Below are positions 7,684 through 16,414 of a stretch of DNA of 64,000 nt, one piece after another; within the stretch, counting starts at the first letter, position 1, and the number at the start of each line of letters is the position of its first letter. Source of the stretch: Sphingobacterium thalpophilum (GTDB lineage Bacteria > Bacteroidota > Bacteroidia > Sphingobacteriales > Sphingobacteriaceae). Below the pieces are notes generated by a model. That model was not told where the DNA came from. It saw only the letters and a list, made by a program, of their open reading frames with translations, and made no database searches. The stretch spans positions 4,712,001 through 4,776,000 of the forward strand of contig NZ_CP151087.1 of NCBI RefSeq assembly GCF_038396785.1. Direction: 5' to 3'. The position numbers and the translations under genes are program-made.

Positions 7684-8415
7684 ATGCGTAGAGTTTTTAT
7701 CACATTATGTGGAGTCTGCATTGCACTGTTTAATGGTCAAATGCAATTACATGCCGAATCGAAGAGTCATCGGGTCGAGATGTCGCAACCCGCTTCAGAT
7801 TTACCACGATTAACATTGAAAGAATTTAAAAAATTGCGTCGTGAAACAGCTATTCAAGTTCTTGATACGCGATCTGGCGATATATTCCTACAAGGATTTG
7901 TACCTAAATCAATAAATATAGGCTTTAAATGTCCTTTTAACCACTTTTTGGCGCAAGTGTTTCCCAATAAAGCTCAAAAGCTTTTATTGATTACAGACGG
8001 AGATAGTCAAGATACGGTTTATCATCATTTATTAAAGCTGGGTTATACCCATGTTATTGGGGGGTTGGAAGGCGGCATTGAAACTTGGAAAGCTAGCGAA
8101 GATGTAGTCTCGTTGCGTAATATCAGTGCAGGAGAATTCAGGAAAAGATCAGATCAAGGTCATATTGTGGATGTAAGAACAGATAAAGAATTTGGTAATG
8201 GACATATTGACAATGCAATGAATATTCCATTAACAGATTTCGTTAATTTTGGTTCTACGCTTAAAAAAGGCAATCAACAGCTGTATGTACACTGTCAATC
8301 AGGTTATAGGAGTGCAGTTGCTGTATCTATTTTGAGTGCTAAAGGATTTAAACATATATGCAATATCCAAGGTGGGTATAAGGCATTGCAAGAAGAAGTA
8401 AAGGAGAATCAATAA
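7684..8415 (+). CDS. Exported tandem rhodanese-domain protein
   Basis: 243 residues with an N-terminal signal peptide (about 1-24, ending QLHA). Two rhodanese domains follow. The first (about 42-138) has ITDGDSQD (103-110) where the catalytic cysteine loop should be and so is inactive. The second (about 145-240) keeps the loop HCQSGYRS with Cys204. Family members transfer sulfane sulfur or act in thiol chemistry. The gene overlaps thioredoxin by one base (TAATG), so translation is coupled. The substrate is unknown. The inactive-plus-active arrangement is common in double-domain rhodaneses, where the first domain is structural. Confidence 0.88.
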   Translation: MRRVFITLCGVCIALFNGQMQLHAESKSHRVEMSQPASDLPRLTLKEFKKLRRETAIQVLDTRSGDIFLQGFVPKSINIGFKCPFNHFLAQVFPNKAQKLLLITDGDSQDTVYHHLLKLGYTHVIGGLEGGIETWKASEDVVSLRNISAGEFRKRSDQGHIVDVRTDKEFGNGHIDNAMNIPLTDFVNFGSTLKKGNQQLYVHCQSGYRSAVAVSILSAKGFKHICNIQGGYKALQEEVKENQ

Positions 8416-8711
8416 TGGCTACTTTTGACCAGATTATTCAATCAAATTCGCTGGTTTTGGTGGATTTTTTTGCGACGTGGTGCGGTCCCTGCCAGACTAT
8501 GGCGCCGATTTTACAGGATGTAAAGGAATTTTATCAAGATGATTTGTCTATCATTAAGATTGACGTGGATAAGAATCCAAAAATTGCTTCGATTTATAAG
8601 GTAAGTGGCGTGCCTACTTTCGTGTTGTTCAAAAATGGCCAACAGGTATGGCGACAAAGCGGCATGATTCCCAAGATGGAATTACATAAATTGATCGATC
8701 AAGTAAAGTAA
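8415..8711 (+). CDS. Thioredoxin
   Basis: A 98-residue thioredoxin-fold disulfide reductase. The active site is WCGPC (Cys23, Cys26), and the cis-Pro is in SGVPTF near residue 70. There is no signal peptide, so it is cytoplasmic. It is slightly shorter than typical thioredoxin (about 105). Its start codon overlaps the stop of the exported rhodanese gene, suggesting shared control of thiol chemistry, although the two act in different compartments. A strong terminator follows directly. Confidence 0.92.
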   Translation: MATFDQIIQSNSLVLVDFFATWCGPCQTMAPILQDVKEFYQDDLSIIKIDVDKNPKIASIYKVSGVPTFVLFKNGQQVWRQSGMIPKMELHKLIDQVK

Positions 8712-8750
8712 AAAATAAGGCGTTCAATCAAATTGAACGCCTTATTTTTT
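8711..8750. terminator. Bidirectional terminator
   Basis: An 18-bp near-perfect stem with core AAGGCGTTCAAT / ATTGAACGCCTT, a 3-nt loop and A/T tracts on both sides. It ends the GH25-rhodanese-thioredoxin operon and could serve the convergent acidic-protein gene. Confidence 0.9.
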
Positions 8751-8798
8751 AATGATACTCTGGTGTTTTAATAGGTAGTGTTATATCGCACTAAAATA

Positions 8799-8960
8799 TT
8801 AAAATTCATCGTCATCATCGAAGTCATCCAATCCTCCAATCGAGTCGATTTCAGGTAAATCGAAATCATCATCGAAATCATCATCATCGTCATCAGGACC
8901 GTTGAAAGATGCGAATTTTACTTCTTCAAGATCTTCGTTAGCTAAAGTTGCCGTGTTCAT
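8799..8960 (-). CDS. 53-residue highly acidic protein
   Basis: A small open frame from ATG 8960 to TAA 8799. The sequence starts MNTATLANEDLEEVKFASF, then has runs of Asp (PDDDDDDFDDDFDLPEIDS ... DDFDDDDEF), with about 25 acidic residues of 53 and a single Lys. The Asp runs use mixed GAT/GAC codons (8817-8915), and the N-terminal part is ordinary amphipathic sequence, which argues for a real protein over a microsatellite. I recognise no domain. It lies about 150 nt downstream of scpB on the same strand. Very acidic small proteins can mimic DNA or bind basic partners; no function can be assigned from sequence. Confidence 0.75.
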   Translation of the reverse strand: MNTATLANEDLEEVKFASFNGPDDDDDDFDDDFDLPEIDSIGGLDDFDDDDEF

Positions 8961-9113
8961 AAAATAATACTTTATTGTTTCTTATTCAATGTTGTAAAAT
9001 TAGAGAAGAAAACTATTTTTTAAAACTTTTTTTAAAAAAAATATTAAGCTTTATTTTTCTGTTAATCAGTATGTTGAATTGTATTTTGAAAATAAAAATT
9101 TATTTTATTTTAT

Positions 9114-9674
9114 TTATTCATTTGTTTCGCCAATCGCATTGTCCTCGGTAACGATGTCTTTCAATTGAGGGAGATCTCTCACACCATTGATTCCGAAGTG
9201 ATCCATGAACTGCTGGCTTGTTGCATAAAGTAATGGTTTTCCGATACTATCTGCTTTTCCCGCAATTTTGATCAGTTTCTTTTCCAGTAACCGTTGAATA
9301 GAGTAATCGCAGCTGACACCTCTAATCTGCTCCACTTCTAATTTTGTTATCGGTTGTCTGTAGGCAATGATTGCGAGGGTTTCTAGCGCTGATTGACTTA
9401 GTTTTCGCTTGTTATTGTGATTTTGGAGCTGTTGTATCGATTCATGGTAAACAGCTTTTGTCAAAAACTGATAGGCGTTGTTGATATAGCGTAATTCGAG
9501 TACATAGTCTTCGTCCTGGTACTTCGTTTCAATTTTTTTAATCAACTCACATAGCTCTTCCCTGGATACTTCGATGGCTAAGGATTCCTGCAAAATCTGT
9601 TTAATATCGGCAAGATCTATTCCTTCCGCAGAAGCAAATATAATTGCTTCAATATTTCTTATGACGTCTTTCAA
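9114..9674 (-). CDS. scpB: SMC-ScpAB complex subunit ScpB
   Basis: A 186-residue segregation and condensation protein B, which bridges ScpA (kleisin) and the SMC ATPase in chromosome organisation. Two winged-helix domains are expected, and the hallmark SALETLAIIAYRQPITKLEV lies at about 93-112, followed by the QIRGVSCDYSIQRLLEKKLI helix-turn-helix. The length is normal for the family. It lies 9 nt after mqnC and is co-transcribed with it. scpA is not next to it in this window, unlike the common scpA-scpB pairing. Confidence 0.95.
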   Translation of the reverse strand: MKDVIRNIEAIIFASAEGIDLADIKQILQESLAIEVSREELCELIKKIETKYQDEDYVLELRYINNAYQFLTKAVYHESIQQLQNHNNKRKLSQSALETLAIIAYRQPITKLEVEQIRGVSCDYSIQRLLEKKLIKIAGKADSIGKPLLYATSQQFMDHFGINGVRDLPQLKDIVTEDNAIGETNE

Positions 9675-9683
9675 TGTATCGTA

Positions 9684-10808
9684 TTAATAGTTAATGACCT
9701 GTTCGACCATATGGGCTGGTAGCTCGCGGAACTCATACTTTTGTGTTCGCAGTTGTGGGCTGAATCCAGCTTCCAAAATAGCTTCCTGTATAGATTTTGA
9801 TGTAAACCGATGTGGTGCACCAGCTGCCGAAACGACATTTTCTTCAATCATAATTGAGCCGAAGTCGTTCGCTCCAGCGTGCAGACATAATTGCGCTGTG
9901 CGCTTTCCGACGGTGAGCCAGGAAGCTTGTATATTTTTAATATTAGGAAGCATGATGCGACTTAAGGCAATCATGCGAATATATTCTTCGCTCGTTACAT
10001 TATTGGTAATACCGCGCAGTCTTTTCAATAAGGTACCATCATCTTGGAAAGGCCAAGGGATAAACGCAATAAATCCATGGGATTCCTGAGGTTTTTCATC
10101 CTGTACTTCGCGAATCCATACCAAATGTTCAAAACGTTCTTCTATCGTTTCGATATGGCCAAACATCATGGTGGCAGAAGTTGGTAAATTAATTGTATGG
10201 GCTGCCCGCATAACATCTAGCCATTCTTTACCACCGCATTTTCCTTTTGATATAAGACGTCTCACACGGTCATTGAGAATTTCAGCTCCCGCTCCAGGTA
10301 GCGAGTCTAGTCCTGCCTCTTTCAATTGCGTCAAAACTTCAATATGGCTCATGTTCTCCAATTTGGAAATATGCGCAATTTCAGGTGGACCGAGAGAATG
10401 TAGTTTTAGCGTAGGATAAAGTTCCTTTAATTGCTTGTAAAGGTTTTTGTAAAACTCAATACCTAAATCCGGGTGATGCCCACCTTGCAGCAGCAGTTGA
10501 TCGCCACCGTATTTAAAAGTTTCCTCTATCTTTTGTTTGTAGCTTTCAATATCGGTAATGTAGCTATCTTCATGACCGGGGCGACGGAAAAAGTTGCAAA
10601 ATTTGCAATTTGCAATACATACATTGGTGGTATTGACATTTCTGTCGATTTGCCAGGTTACTTTACCGTGTGGCACTTGTATCTTACGCAATTCATTGGC
10701 TACGAAAGTCAAATCAGCTGTAGGTGCGTTTTGATATAAAAAAACACCCTCTTCCTTGGATAGGAACTCAAATCGGAGCGCCCGTTCTAATAAATTACTT
10801 ACATTCAT
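9684..10808 (-). CDS. mqnC: Cyclic dehypoxanthinyl futalosine synthase
   Basis: A radical-SAM enzyme of about 374 residues in the futalosine route to menaquinone; it cyclises dehypoxanthinyl futalosine. The 4Fe-4S cluster cysteines are in CIANCKFC (Cys64, 68, 71 from the chosen start). Other family blocks are LLQGGHHPDLG and LDSLPGAGAEIL. I chose ATG 10808, because the upstream in-frame TTG codons lie inside or just after the -7 element TATATTTG (10822-10815). It indicates that this organism makes menaquinone by the Mqn pathway. It is first in an operon with scpB. Confidence 0.93.
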   Translation of the reverse strand: MNVSNLLERALRFEFLSKEEGVFLYQNAPTADLTFVANELRKIQVPHGKVTWQIDRNVNTTNVCIANCKFCNFFRRPGHEDSYITDIESYKQKIEETFKYGGDQLLLQGGHHPDLGIEFYKNLYKQLKELYPTLKLHSLGPPEIAHISKLENMSHIEVLTQLKEAGLDSLPGAGAEILNDRVRRLISKGKCGGKEWLDVMRAAHTINLPTSATMMFGHIETIEERFEHLVWIREVQDEKPQESHGFIAFIPWPFQDDGTLLKRLRGITNNVTSEEYIRMIALSRIMLPNIKNIQASWLTVGKRTAQLCLHAGANDFGSIMIEENVVSAAGAPHRFTSKSIQEAILEAGFSPQLRTQKYEFRELPAHMVEQVINY

Positions 10809-10814
10809 CAACAA

Positions 10815-10822
10815 CAAATATA
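10815..10822 (-). promoter_or_regulatory. -7 element of mqnC
   Basis: TATATTTG on the minus strand, 6 nt from the ATG; a perfect TAnnTTTG match. It predicts a leaderless or very short leader transcript. No good -33 element. Confidence 0.6.
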
Positions 10823-11238
10823 AGGAGCTTTTAGCTTATTTGGACTTATTTGTGGAATATTTGACAATGCACATTGAATTTTGGGAAAGGTTCGAGAGAT
10901 AGAAAACAAAAGGATTTGCTCGTGTAACAATAGTATTGCATTTTAGCTTAGCGTATAAAATACAATAACTTGATTTATAGCGCTTTGTGAATTAATTAAG
11001 ATTTTTCCTTTTTTTTTCATTTATTATTCTTTATATTCATTTAACAGATTTTAACATTTCTGGAAAAATAACCAAATTAGAAAAAAATGAATAACCAAGG
11101 GGCCTGAACCTGCCAATAATATAGCATTGTTGTCGTCAGACCTAAAAAAATGACCAAAAACTTAAATAACAACCAATATCAACTAAAACAACTAAAGCAT
11201 AAACATAAATTTTTTTAAACCACCTATTTAGTAAAATT
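10823..11238 (+). other. Long AT-rich leader of the susC gene
   Basis: About 415 nt without a substantial gene. It is rich in A/T with several AATAACcA-like repeats near 11070-11175. It contains a six-codon frame (MNNQGA, 11087-11107). I see no TAnnTTTG promoter or terminator. The susC start codon follows at 11239. Long leaders are usual for susC-type genes. Confidence 0.4.
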
Positions 11239-14200
11239 ATGATGAAAAAAACGGACAAAAATTGCTGTTTTGATCTCATATTGGGCCAAAAGTTCAATAA
11301 GAGGTTTCTGATTATGAGTTCTCTTCTCATTGGAGGAGGAATGACCACTCATGGATTTGCCAGTGGATTAACTAGCCATGGCAAAGTTGAAGTCGTTTCA
11401 TTAATCAAAACAAGGAGCGTACAACAGACGCCTATCAAGGGGGGTGTGAAGGATGCTGCTACAGGTCAAGGTATTACTGGTGTATCTGTGAAAGTCAAAG
11501 GGAGCAGTAACGGGACGTCGACCGGCGAGAATGGTGCATTTACCATTCAAGCAAAAGTGGGCGATGTGTTGATTATCAGTTATATTGGGTACAAAAGTAC
11601 TGAAGTTGCTGTTTCTTCGAAAGCTGATCTTGCAATTTCCTTAAGCGGTTCAGAAGATGCCTTGGAAGAGGTTGTTGTCACAGGTTATTCGGCGCAGCGT
11701 AAGAAAGATTTAACTGGTGCTGTTGCCGTTGTCAATGTGAAGGAATTGAAAACTACCCCGGCGGCGAGTGCTGTTGAGGCGTTGCAAGGGCGGGCAACAG
11801 GGGTTCAGATCGTAGTAGATGGTGCCCCTGGTTCTACACCACAGATCAAAATTCGTGGTTACAGTACGATCAACAACAACGAGCCGCTTTACATCATTGA
11901 TGGAGTACCTTATGAAGGAAAGTTAAGCTGGTTGAATCAAAATGATATTGAGACGATGCAGGTCTTAAAAGATGCATCAGCAGCTTCAATTTATGGTTCA
12001 CGTGCAAATAATGGTGTTGTCATCATTACCACAAAAATAGGTAAAAGCGGAAAACCTCAATTTAGCCTTGACTCTTATTATGGTGTGCAGGTTCCAAACA
12101 GTGGGCGTTTTCCAAAAATGTTGTCTCCGCAACAAACATTGGATATTGAAAACAGATTGGACGGCACAAACAATGTGATGCCTGATTACCTTATCGCTGG
12201 ACCTAAAGTGGGCGGGAAAGATGTGATTACAGCTGCAGACGTGGATATGTCAAAATATAAGTACGATGCGAGTAGCCGAAGCGATTTTTATCAAATTACC
12301 AAAGCAAATAAGGCCGGAACCAACTGGTTTGATGCTTTATCCCAAAATGCCCCTACTCAGTCGCACCAACTTAGCGTTTTAGGAGGTGGTGAAGATGCTT
12401 CCTATGCGATTTCGGGTGGTTATCTGAAACAAAAAGGAACGATTATTCATACCGGTTTTGAAAAATATAATCTTCGTTCAAACACACGCTTCTCTGCCTT
12501 TAATAATAAACTACGTTTCGGCGAAAATATGCAATATAGTTTTACGGAAGGATTTGGTATGGGAGTAAATACCAATACTGCCGGGGACTATATCGGTGAA
12601 GGTAGTGCTTTAGGTTTTGCGTATCGTATTCATAATATCATTCCTGTATATGATGAGGGCGGAAATTTTGCAGGATCTGTTGGCGGACAGTATGGTAATG
12701 GAGAAAATCCTGTTGCTATCGCCTATCGTGCCAAGGATAATAAAAATAAGAGCAATATGTTTTTCGGGAATGTCTTTGGAGAATTTGATATTGTCTCAGG
12801 ATTAACCTTCCGTAGCAGTTTTGGTATGAAGTATGAAAACTACAATGGTGTATCTTATACCTATCCAAACCCTGAGTTTACAGAAGGAAGTTTTAACAAT
12901 GGAATTAATGAATTTTTTGGACTGAATAAAGAATGGACTTGGACAAATACTTTAAATTATAAAAAAACATTTAATGAGGCGCATACGTTGAGCATTCTTG
13001 CTGGTACGGAAGCTATTCAGAATAGAAATAGGCAAATAAGGGGAAAAGGAAATGGCTTTTTTACAATGTCATCGCTTGATTACCTTTACTTGGATGCCGC
13101 TTCAACTGGTCGCGTCAGTGAAGGTAGCGGTTCTGTAGGCTCCTTGTTTTCGGTGTTTGGAAAGGTTGATTATTCCTACAAAGATCGGTATATCTTAAGC
13201 GCAACAGTGCGTCGTGACGGTTCTTCTAATTTTGGGCCGAACAATAAATATGGAACATTCCCTGGAGCGAGTGCTGCCTGGCGTTTGTCGGAGGAAGAAT
13301 TCATGAAAGGTGTGTCATGGATCTCGGACCTAAAAATCAGAGCGGGTTATGGGGTGACGGGGAACCAACGTATTCCAGCCAATCAATATCTGAATCGCTA
13401 TCAGGTCGCTATTAATTCATCTTCATATCCTATTGACGGAAGCTTGACTTCCGGTATGTGGCACAATGCCTACAGTAATCCGGACGTAAAATGGGAACAA
13501 GTATCTGCATTAAACATTGGGGTCGATTTTACCCTGGCACAAGGTGATTTTGATGGATCTTTTGATTGGTACAATAAAAAGACGAAAGACATGCTGTACC
13601 TATTGCCTTTACCTGCTGTTGCCGCAGGCCGGGCCGGATCGCCTTATGTAAATATTGGTGATATGCAAAATAAAGGTATCGAGTTTTCATTGAATTATCA
13701 TTACGGTAGACGTCAAGAAAGTGCATTTAAATTGGATCTGTCCGCTACTATTTCACGTAACGTGAACAAGATTGTTTCTTTGGCACCATCAGTAACCCAA
13801 CAAGTGTACGGTAGTTTTAGAAGTATGGAAACCTCCATCTTAAAACCTGGAGAACCTCTTGGTGCTTTCTATGGCTATAAAGTAATTGGTATTTATTCGG
13901 AAGCGGATATGAACAATGCAAGTGTCGCTAAATATGAGGATGGAAAGTCGAGAGCTGGTGGACTTAAATTTGAGGATGTCAATGGTGACGGCAAAATTGA
14001 TGCAAGTGACCGTACCGTTATAGGTAGCCCACATCCTGACTTTGTGTATTCATTCAATATCAATGCGGCTTATAAAAACTTTGATTTTATGGCCTACTTC
14101 TATGGTTCAAAGGGTAATCAAAACTATGAAGCTACGAGATACTTTACAGATTTTGGTGTGTTTAGAGGTCAAAAAAGTACGCGCGTATTGGATGAATGGA

Positions 14201-14541
14201 GTCCAACGAATAGCGGTAGCATGATCCCTTCCCAAGTGAGAAATGCTTCACCCTATGAGTATGCTTCTTCGAGCTATTATGTACAGGATGCAAGTTTCTT
14301 GAAATTGAAAAATCTTCAAGTTGGCTATAACTTCGATACCAATCGTGTTTTTGGTAATAATACCGGTATCAAGAAACTCCGTGCTTATGTGGGGGTAACA
14401 AATCTGTTTACGATTACTAAATATGAGGGGCTTGATCCAGAAGTTACGGCTACTCCGTCGACTTACCCAGCCTTGGGTGTAGACTTTGGTGTGTATCCAC
14501 AGGCTCGTCAATATATGTTGGGTGTTAGTCTAGGATTTTAA
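11239..14541 (+). CDS. SusC/RagA-family TonB-linked outer membrane protein
   Basis: A 1100-residue TonB-dependent outer-membrane importer that, with its SusD lipoprotein, imports oligosaccharides or peptides. It has a signal segment near 20-42, a carboxypeptidase-D-regulatory-like beta domain (about 66-137), the SusC signature EEVVVTGY (143-150), a plug (about 155-260, with IRGYSTINNNEPLYIIDG) and a beta-barrel to the C-terminal aromatic end (MLGVSLGF). No STN domain precedes, so sigma/FecR-type signalling through it is unlikely. It is followed by susD. No glycoside hydrolase, sulfatase or regulator adjoins, so the substrate cannot be read from context. Confidence 0.95.
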   Translation: MMKKTDKNCCFDLILGQKFNKRFLIMSSLLIGGGMTTHGFASGLTSHGKVEVVSLIKTRSVQQTPIKGGVKDAATGQGITGVSVKVKGSSNGTSTGENGAFTIQAKVGDVLIISYIGYKSTEVAVSSKADLAISLSGSEDALEEVVVTGYSAQRKKDLTGAVAVVNVKELKTTPAASAVEALQGRATGVQIVVDGAPGSTPQIKIRGYSTINNNEPLYIIDGVPYEGKLSWLNQNDIETMQVLKDASAASIYGSRANNGVVIITTKIGKSGKPQFSLDSYYGVQVPNSGRFPKMLSPQQTLDIENRLDGTNNVMPDYLIAGPKVGGKDVITAADVDMSKYKYDASSRSDFYQITKANKAGTNWFDALSQNAPTQSHQLSVLGGGEDASYAISGGYLKQKGTIIHTGFEKYNLRSNTRFSAFNNKLRFGENMQYSFTEGFGMGVNTNTAGDYIGEGSALGFAYRIHNIIPVYDEGGNFAGSVGGQYGNGENPVAIAYRAKDNKNKSNMFFGNVFGEFDIVSGLTFRSSFGMKYENYNGVSYTYPNPEFTEGSFNNGINEFFGLNKEWTWTNTLNYKKTFNEAHTLSILAGTEAIQNRNRQIRGKGNGFFTMSSLDYLYLDAASTGRVSEGSGSVGSLFSVFGKVDYSYKDRYILSATVRRDGSSNFGPNNKYGTFPGASAAWRLSEEEFMKGVSWISDLKIRAGYGVTGNQRIPANQYLNRYQVAINSSSYPIDGSLTSGMWHNAYSNPDVKWEQVSALNIGVDFTLAQGDFDGSFDWYNKKTKDMLYLLPLPAVAAGRAGSPYVNIGDMQNKGIEFSLNYHYGRRQESAFKLDLSATISRNVNKIVSLAPSVTQQVYGSFRSMETSILKPGEPLGAFYGYKVIGIYSEADMNNASVAKYEDGKSRAGGLKFEDVNGDGKIDASDRTVIGSPHPDFVYSFNINAAYKNFDFMAYFYGSKGNQNYEATRYFTDFGVFRGQKSTRVLDEWSPTNSGSMIPSQVRNASPYEYASSSYYVQDASFLKLKNLQVGYNFDTNRVFGNNTGIKKLRAYVGVTNLFTITKYEGLDPEVTATPSTYPALGVDFGVYPQARQYMLGVSLGF

Positions 14542-14574
14542 GGGTTTAGTGATTTAAGTTAAAATTTGATTGAA

Positions 14575-16290
14575 ATGAAAAAAAGAAATATAATTACAGT
14601 TTTAGGTATATCATTGACTTTATTAGCCTCTTGTGGAAAATCTTTTTTGGAGCGTGATCCGCAAGCAGAATTGCCTGAGTCTCAGATTGTAAATTCAAAA
14701 GGTATAGAGGCCTCTCTTATCGGGGTGTATGGAATATTAAACGGCAATGTCAACGGTACCTGGGGGAATTACTCTTCGGCGCCTAGCCAATGGTTGTTTG
14801 GTGAAGTTGCTGGAGATAATGCACATAAAGGATCTGAGGCAACCGATCAACCGAACATGAATATGATCGAATTTCATACGCCAAATAGTTCGAACGACAA
14901 CCTGAGTCAAATGTGGGAAGTTTATTATGAGGGCGTATTAAGGGCAAATAATACGTTGCGTATTCTGAAGGCTGACCAAGCAGGTGAAAAAACGGTAACG
15001 GCTGCACGTGCGAAGGAAATAGAAGGTGAGGCCCGAGTATTGCGAGCGCATTATTATTTTTATTTATGGCGTGTTTTCAAAAATCTAGCGTATGTTGATG
15101 AGAACACAACAGATGATGAGGCTAAAACGAAACCGAATAAGGATGATGTACTTCCGAAGATTATTGACGATTTAAAAGCAGGAATAGCGAATTTGCCAGC
15201 GACAAAAATCAATAGCCAGGCCGGACGTATGGATCAGAATATCGCGAAAGCTTATCTGGGTAAAGTTTTCCTCTACCAGAAAAAATATGCGGATGCGTTA
15301 GTTTTGTTTAAGGAAGTTATAGGTGCAAAGGATCTACGTACGATGCCGTACCAAAATAACTTTGATGTACTTACAAAAGACGGCCCAGAGGCATTATTGG
15401 TATCGAAGCATGTGATTAATCCAGATGGATCTGGTGATAATGCCAATGTTGGTGATATGTTGTCTGGATTAAATGGAAGTAATCCTGTAGGTTGTTGTGG
15501 TTTCTATCAGCCGACCATTGATTTGGTTAATGCCTATAAAGTCGATGCAAATGGATTACCATTGTTAGATGGTTCTTATCGAAATAATCCATATAAATCA
15601 GATTTCGGTTTGTCCGATGACGCAAAGAAAACATATAAACTTGATGTTACGCTTCGTTTTGACCCACGTTTAGATTATACGGTTGGCCGTAGAGGTGTGA
15701 ATTTCTATGATTATGGTGTCATGCCAGGTGATGCATGGATTCGTGAGGTGAGCTCGGGTGGACCATTTGTTGGTATAAAAACAATGATTCCGAAGAGTTT
15801 GCATGCAACACATACTGCGTCAGGAGCGGCATATATTACTGACTTGGATGTTAATATTATTCGTTTAGCTGATGTTGTTTTAATGGCAGCTGAATGTCAG
15901 GTTGAATTAGGCGATTTAGGTGCAGCAATGAATCTGGTAAATGCAGTTCGTGAGCGTGCGGCAAAATTACCTCCTAAAACGACTGGCGATAATGTAGCAG
16001 CGGCGGTATATGTTGTTAAACCTTATACTTCTTTCCCAGACCAAAATTATGCGCGCAAAGCTGTTCGTTTTGAACGTCGTTTAGAATTAGCGATGGAAGG
16101 ACATCGTTTCTATGACCTTGTGCGTTGGGGGGAGGCGAAAACTGTATTGGAAAGCTACGCAACGTTTGAAGGCGGTTTTATGGCTCGCTATAAAGGCTTA
16201 AACTATAAACCTCAAAATGATTACTTCCCAATTCCACAATCGCAGATTGACAGAAGTGGTGGAGCTCTGACACAAAATCAAGGATATTAA
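14575..16290 (+). CDS. SusD/RagB-family outer-membrane lipoprotein
   Basis: A substrate-capture lipoprotein of about 571 residues that caps the SusC barrel. The start is ATG 14575 (MKKRNIITV); an upstream in-frame TTG at 14566 is less likely. The lipobox LLASC puts the lipidated Cys at residue 20. Family features are LERDPQAEL after the lipid anchor, helical TPR-like repeats (RANNTLRILK, ARVLRAHYYFYL, KAYLGKVFLYQ) and the C-terminal ERRLELAMEGHRFYDLVRWG block. It lies 33 nt after susC and is followed by a terminator, so the pair forms a two-gene operon. Confidence 0.95.
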   Translation: MKKRNIITVLGISLTLLASCGKSFLERDPQAELPESQIVNSKGIEASLIGVYGILNGNVNGTWGNYSSAPSQWLFGEVAGDNAHKGSEATDQPNMNMIEFHTPNSSNDNLSQMWEVYYEGVLRANNTLRILKADQAGEKTVTAARAKEIEGEARVLRAHYYFYLWRVFKNLAYVDENTTDDEAKTKPNKDDVLPKIIDDLKAGIANLPATKINSQAGRMDQNIAKAYLGKVFLYQKKYADALVLFKEVIGAKDLRTMPYQNNFDVLTKDGPEALLVSKHVINPDGSGDNANVGDMLSGLNGSNPVGCCGFYQPTIDLVNAYKVDANGLPLLDGSYRNNPYKSDFGLSDDAKKTYKLDVTLRFDPRLDYTVGRRGVNFYDYGVMPGDAWIREVSSGGPFVGIKTMIPKSLHATHTASGAAYITDLDVNIIRLADVVLMAAECQVELGDLGAAMNLVNAVRERAAKLPPKTTGDNVAAAVYVVKPYTSFPDQNYARKAVRFERRLELAMEGHRFYDLVRWGEAKTVLESYATFEGGFMARYKGLNYKPQNDYFPIPQSQIDRSGGALTQNQGY

Positions 16291-16303
16291 TTTTTGATAG
16301 TTT

Positions 16304-16344
16304 AAAAAGGAAAGGGGGAGGCAATGTCTTCCCCTTTCCTTTTT
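16304..16344 (+). terminator. Terminator of the susCD operon
   Basis: AAAAAGGAAAGGGGGA pairs with TTCCCCTTTCCTTTTT around a short loop; ends in T5. It lies 14 nt after the susD stop. Confidence 0.85.
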
Positions 16345-16414
16345 AAAGGATTTGTATCTGAATTTTGGCAATAGACGAAAGGGAGTTCTTGCAGTTTTTT
16401 GTATGTTTGAACTG

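Noticed and set aside
8805..8915. CAT/ATC-rich repeat resembling a microsatellite or CRISPR-like repeat
   Set aside because: It is the coding sequence of the acidic protein: the Asp codons alternate GAT and GAC and the frame is open from ATG to TAA.
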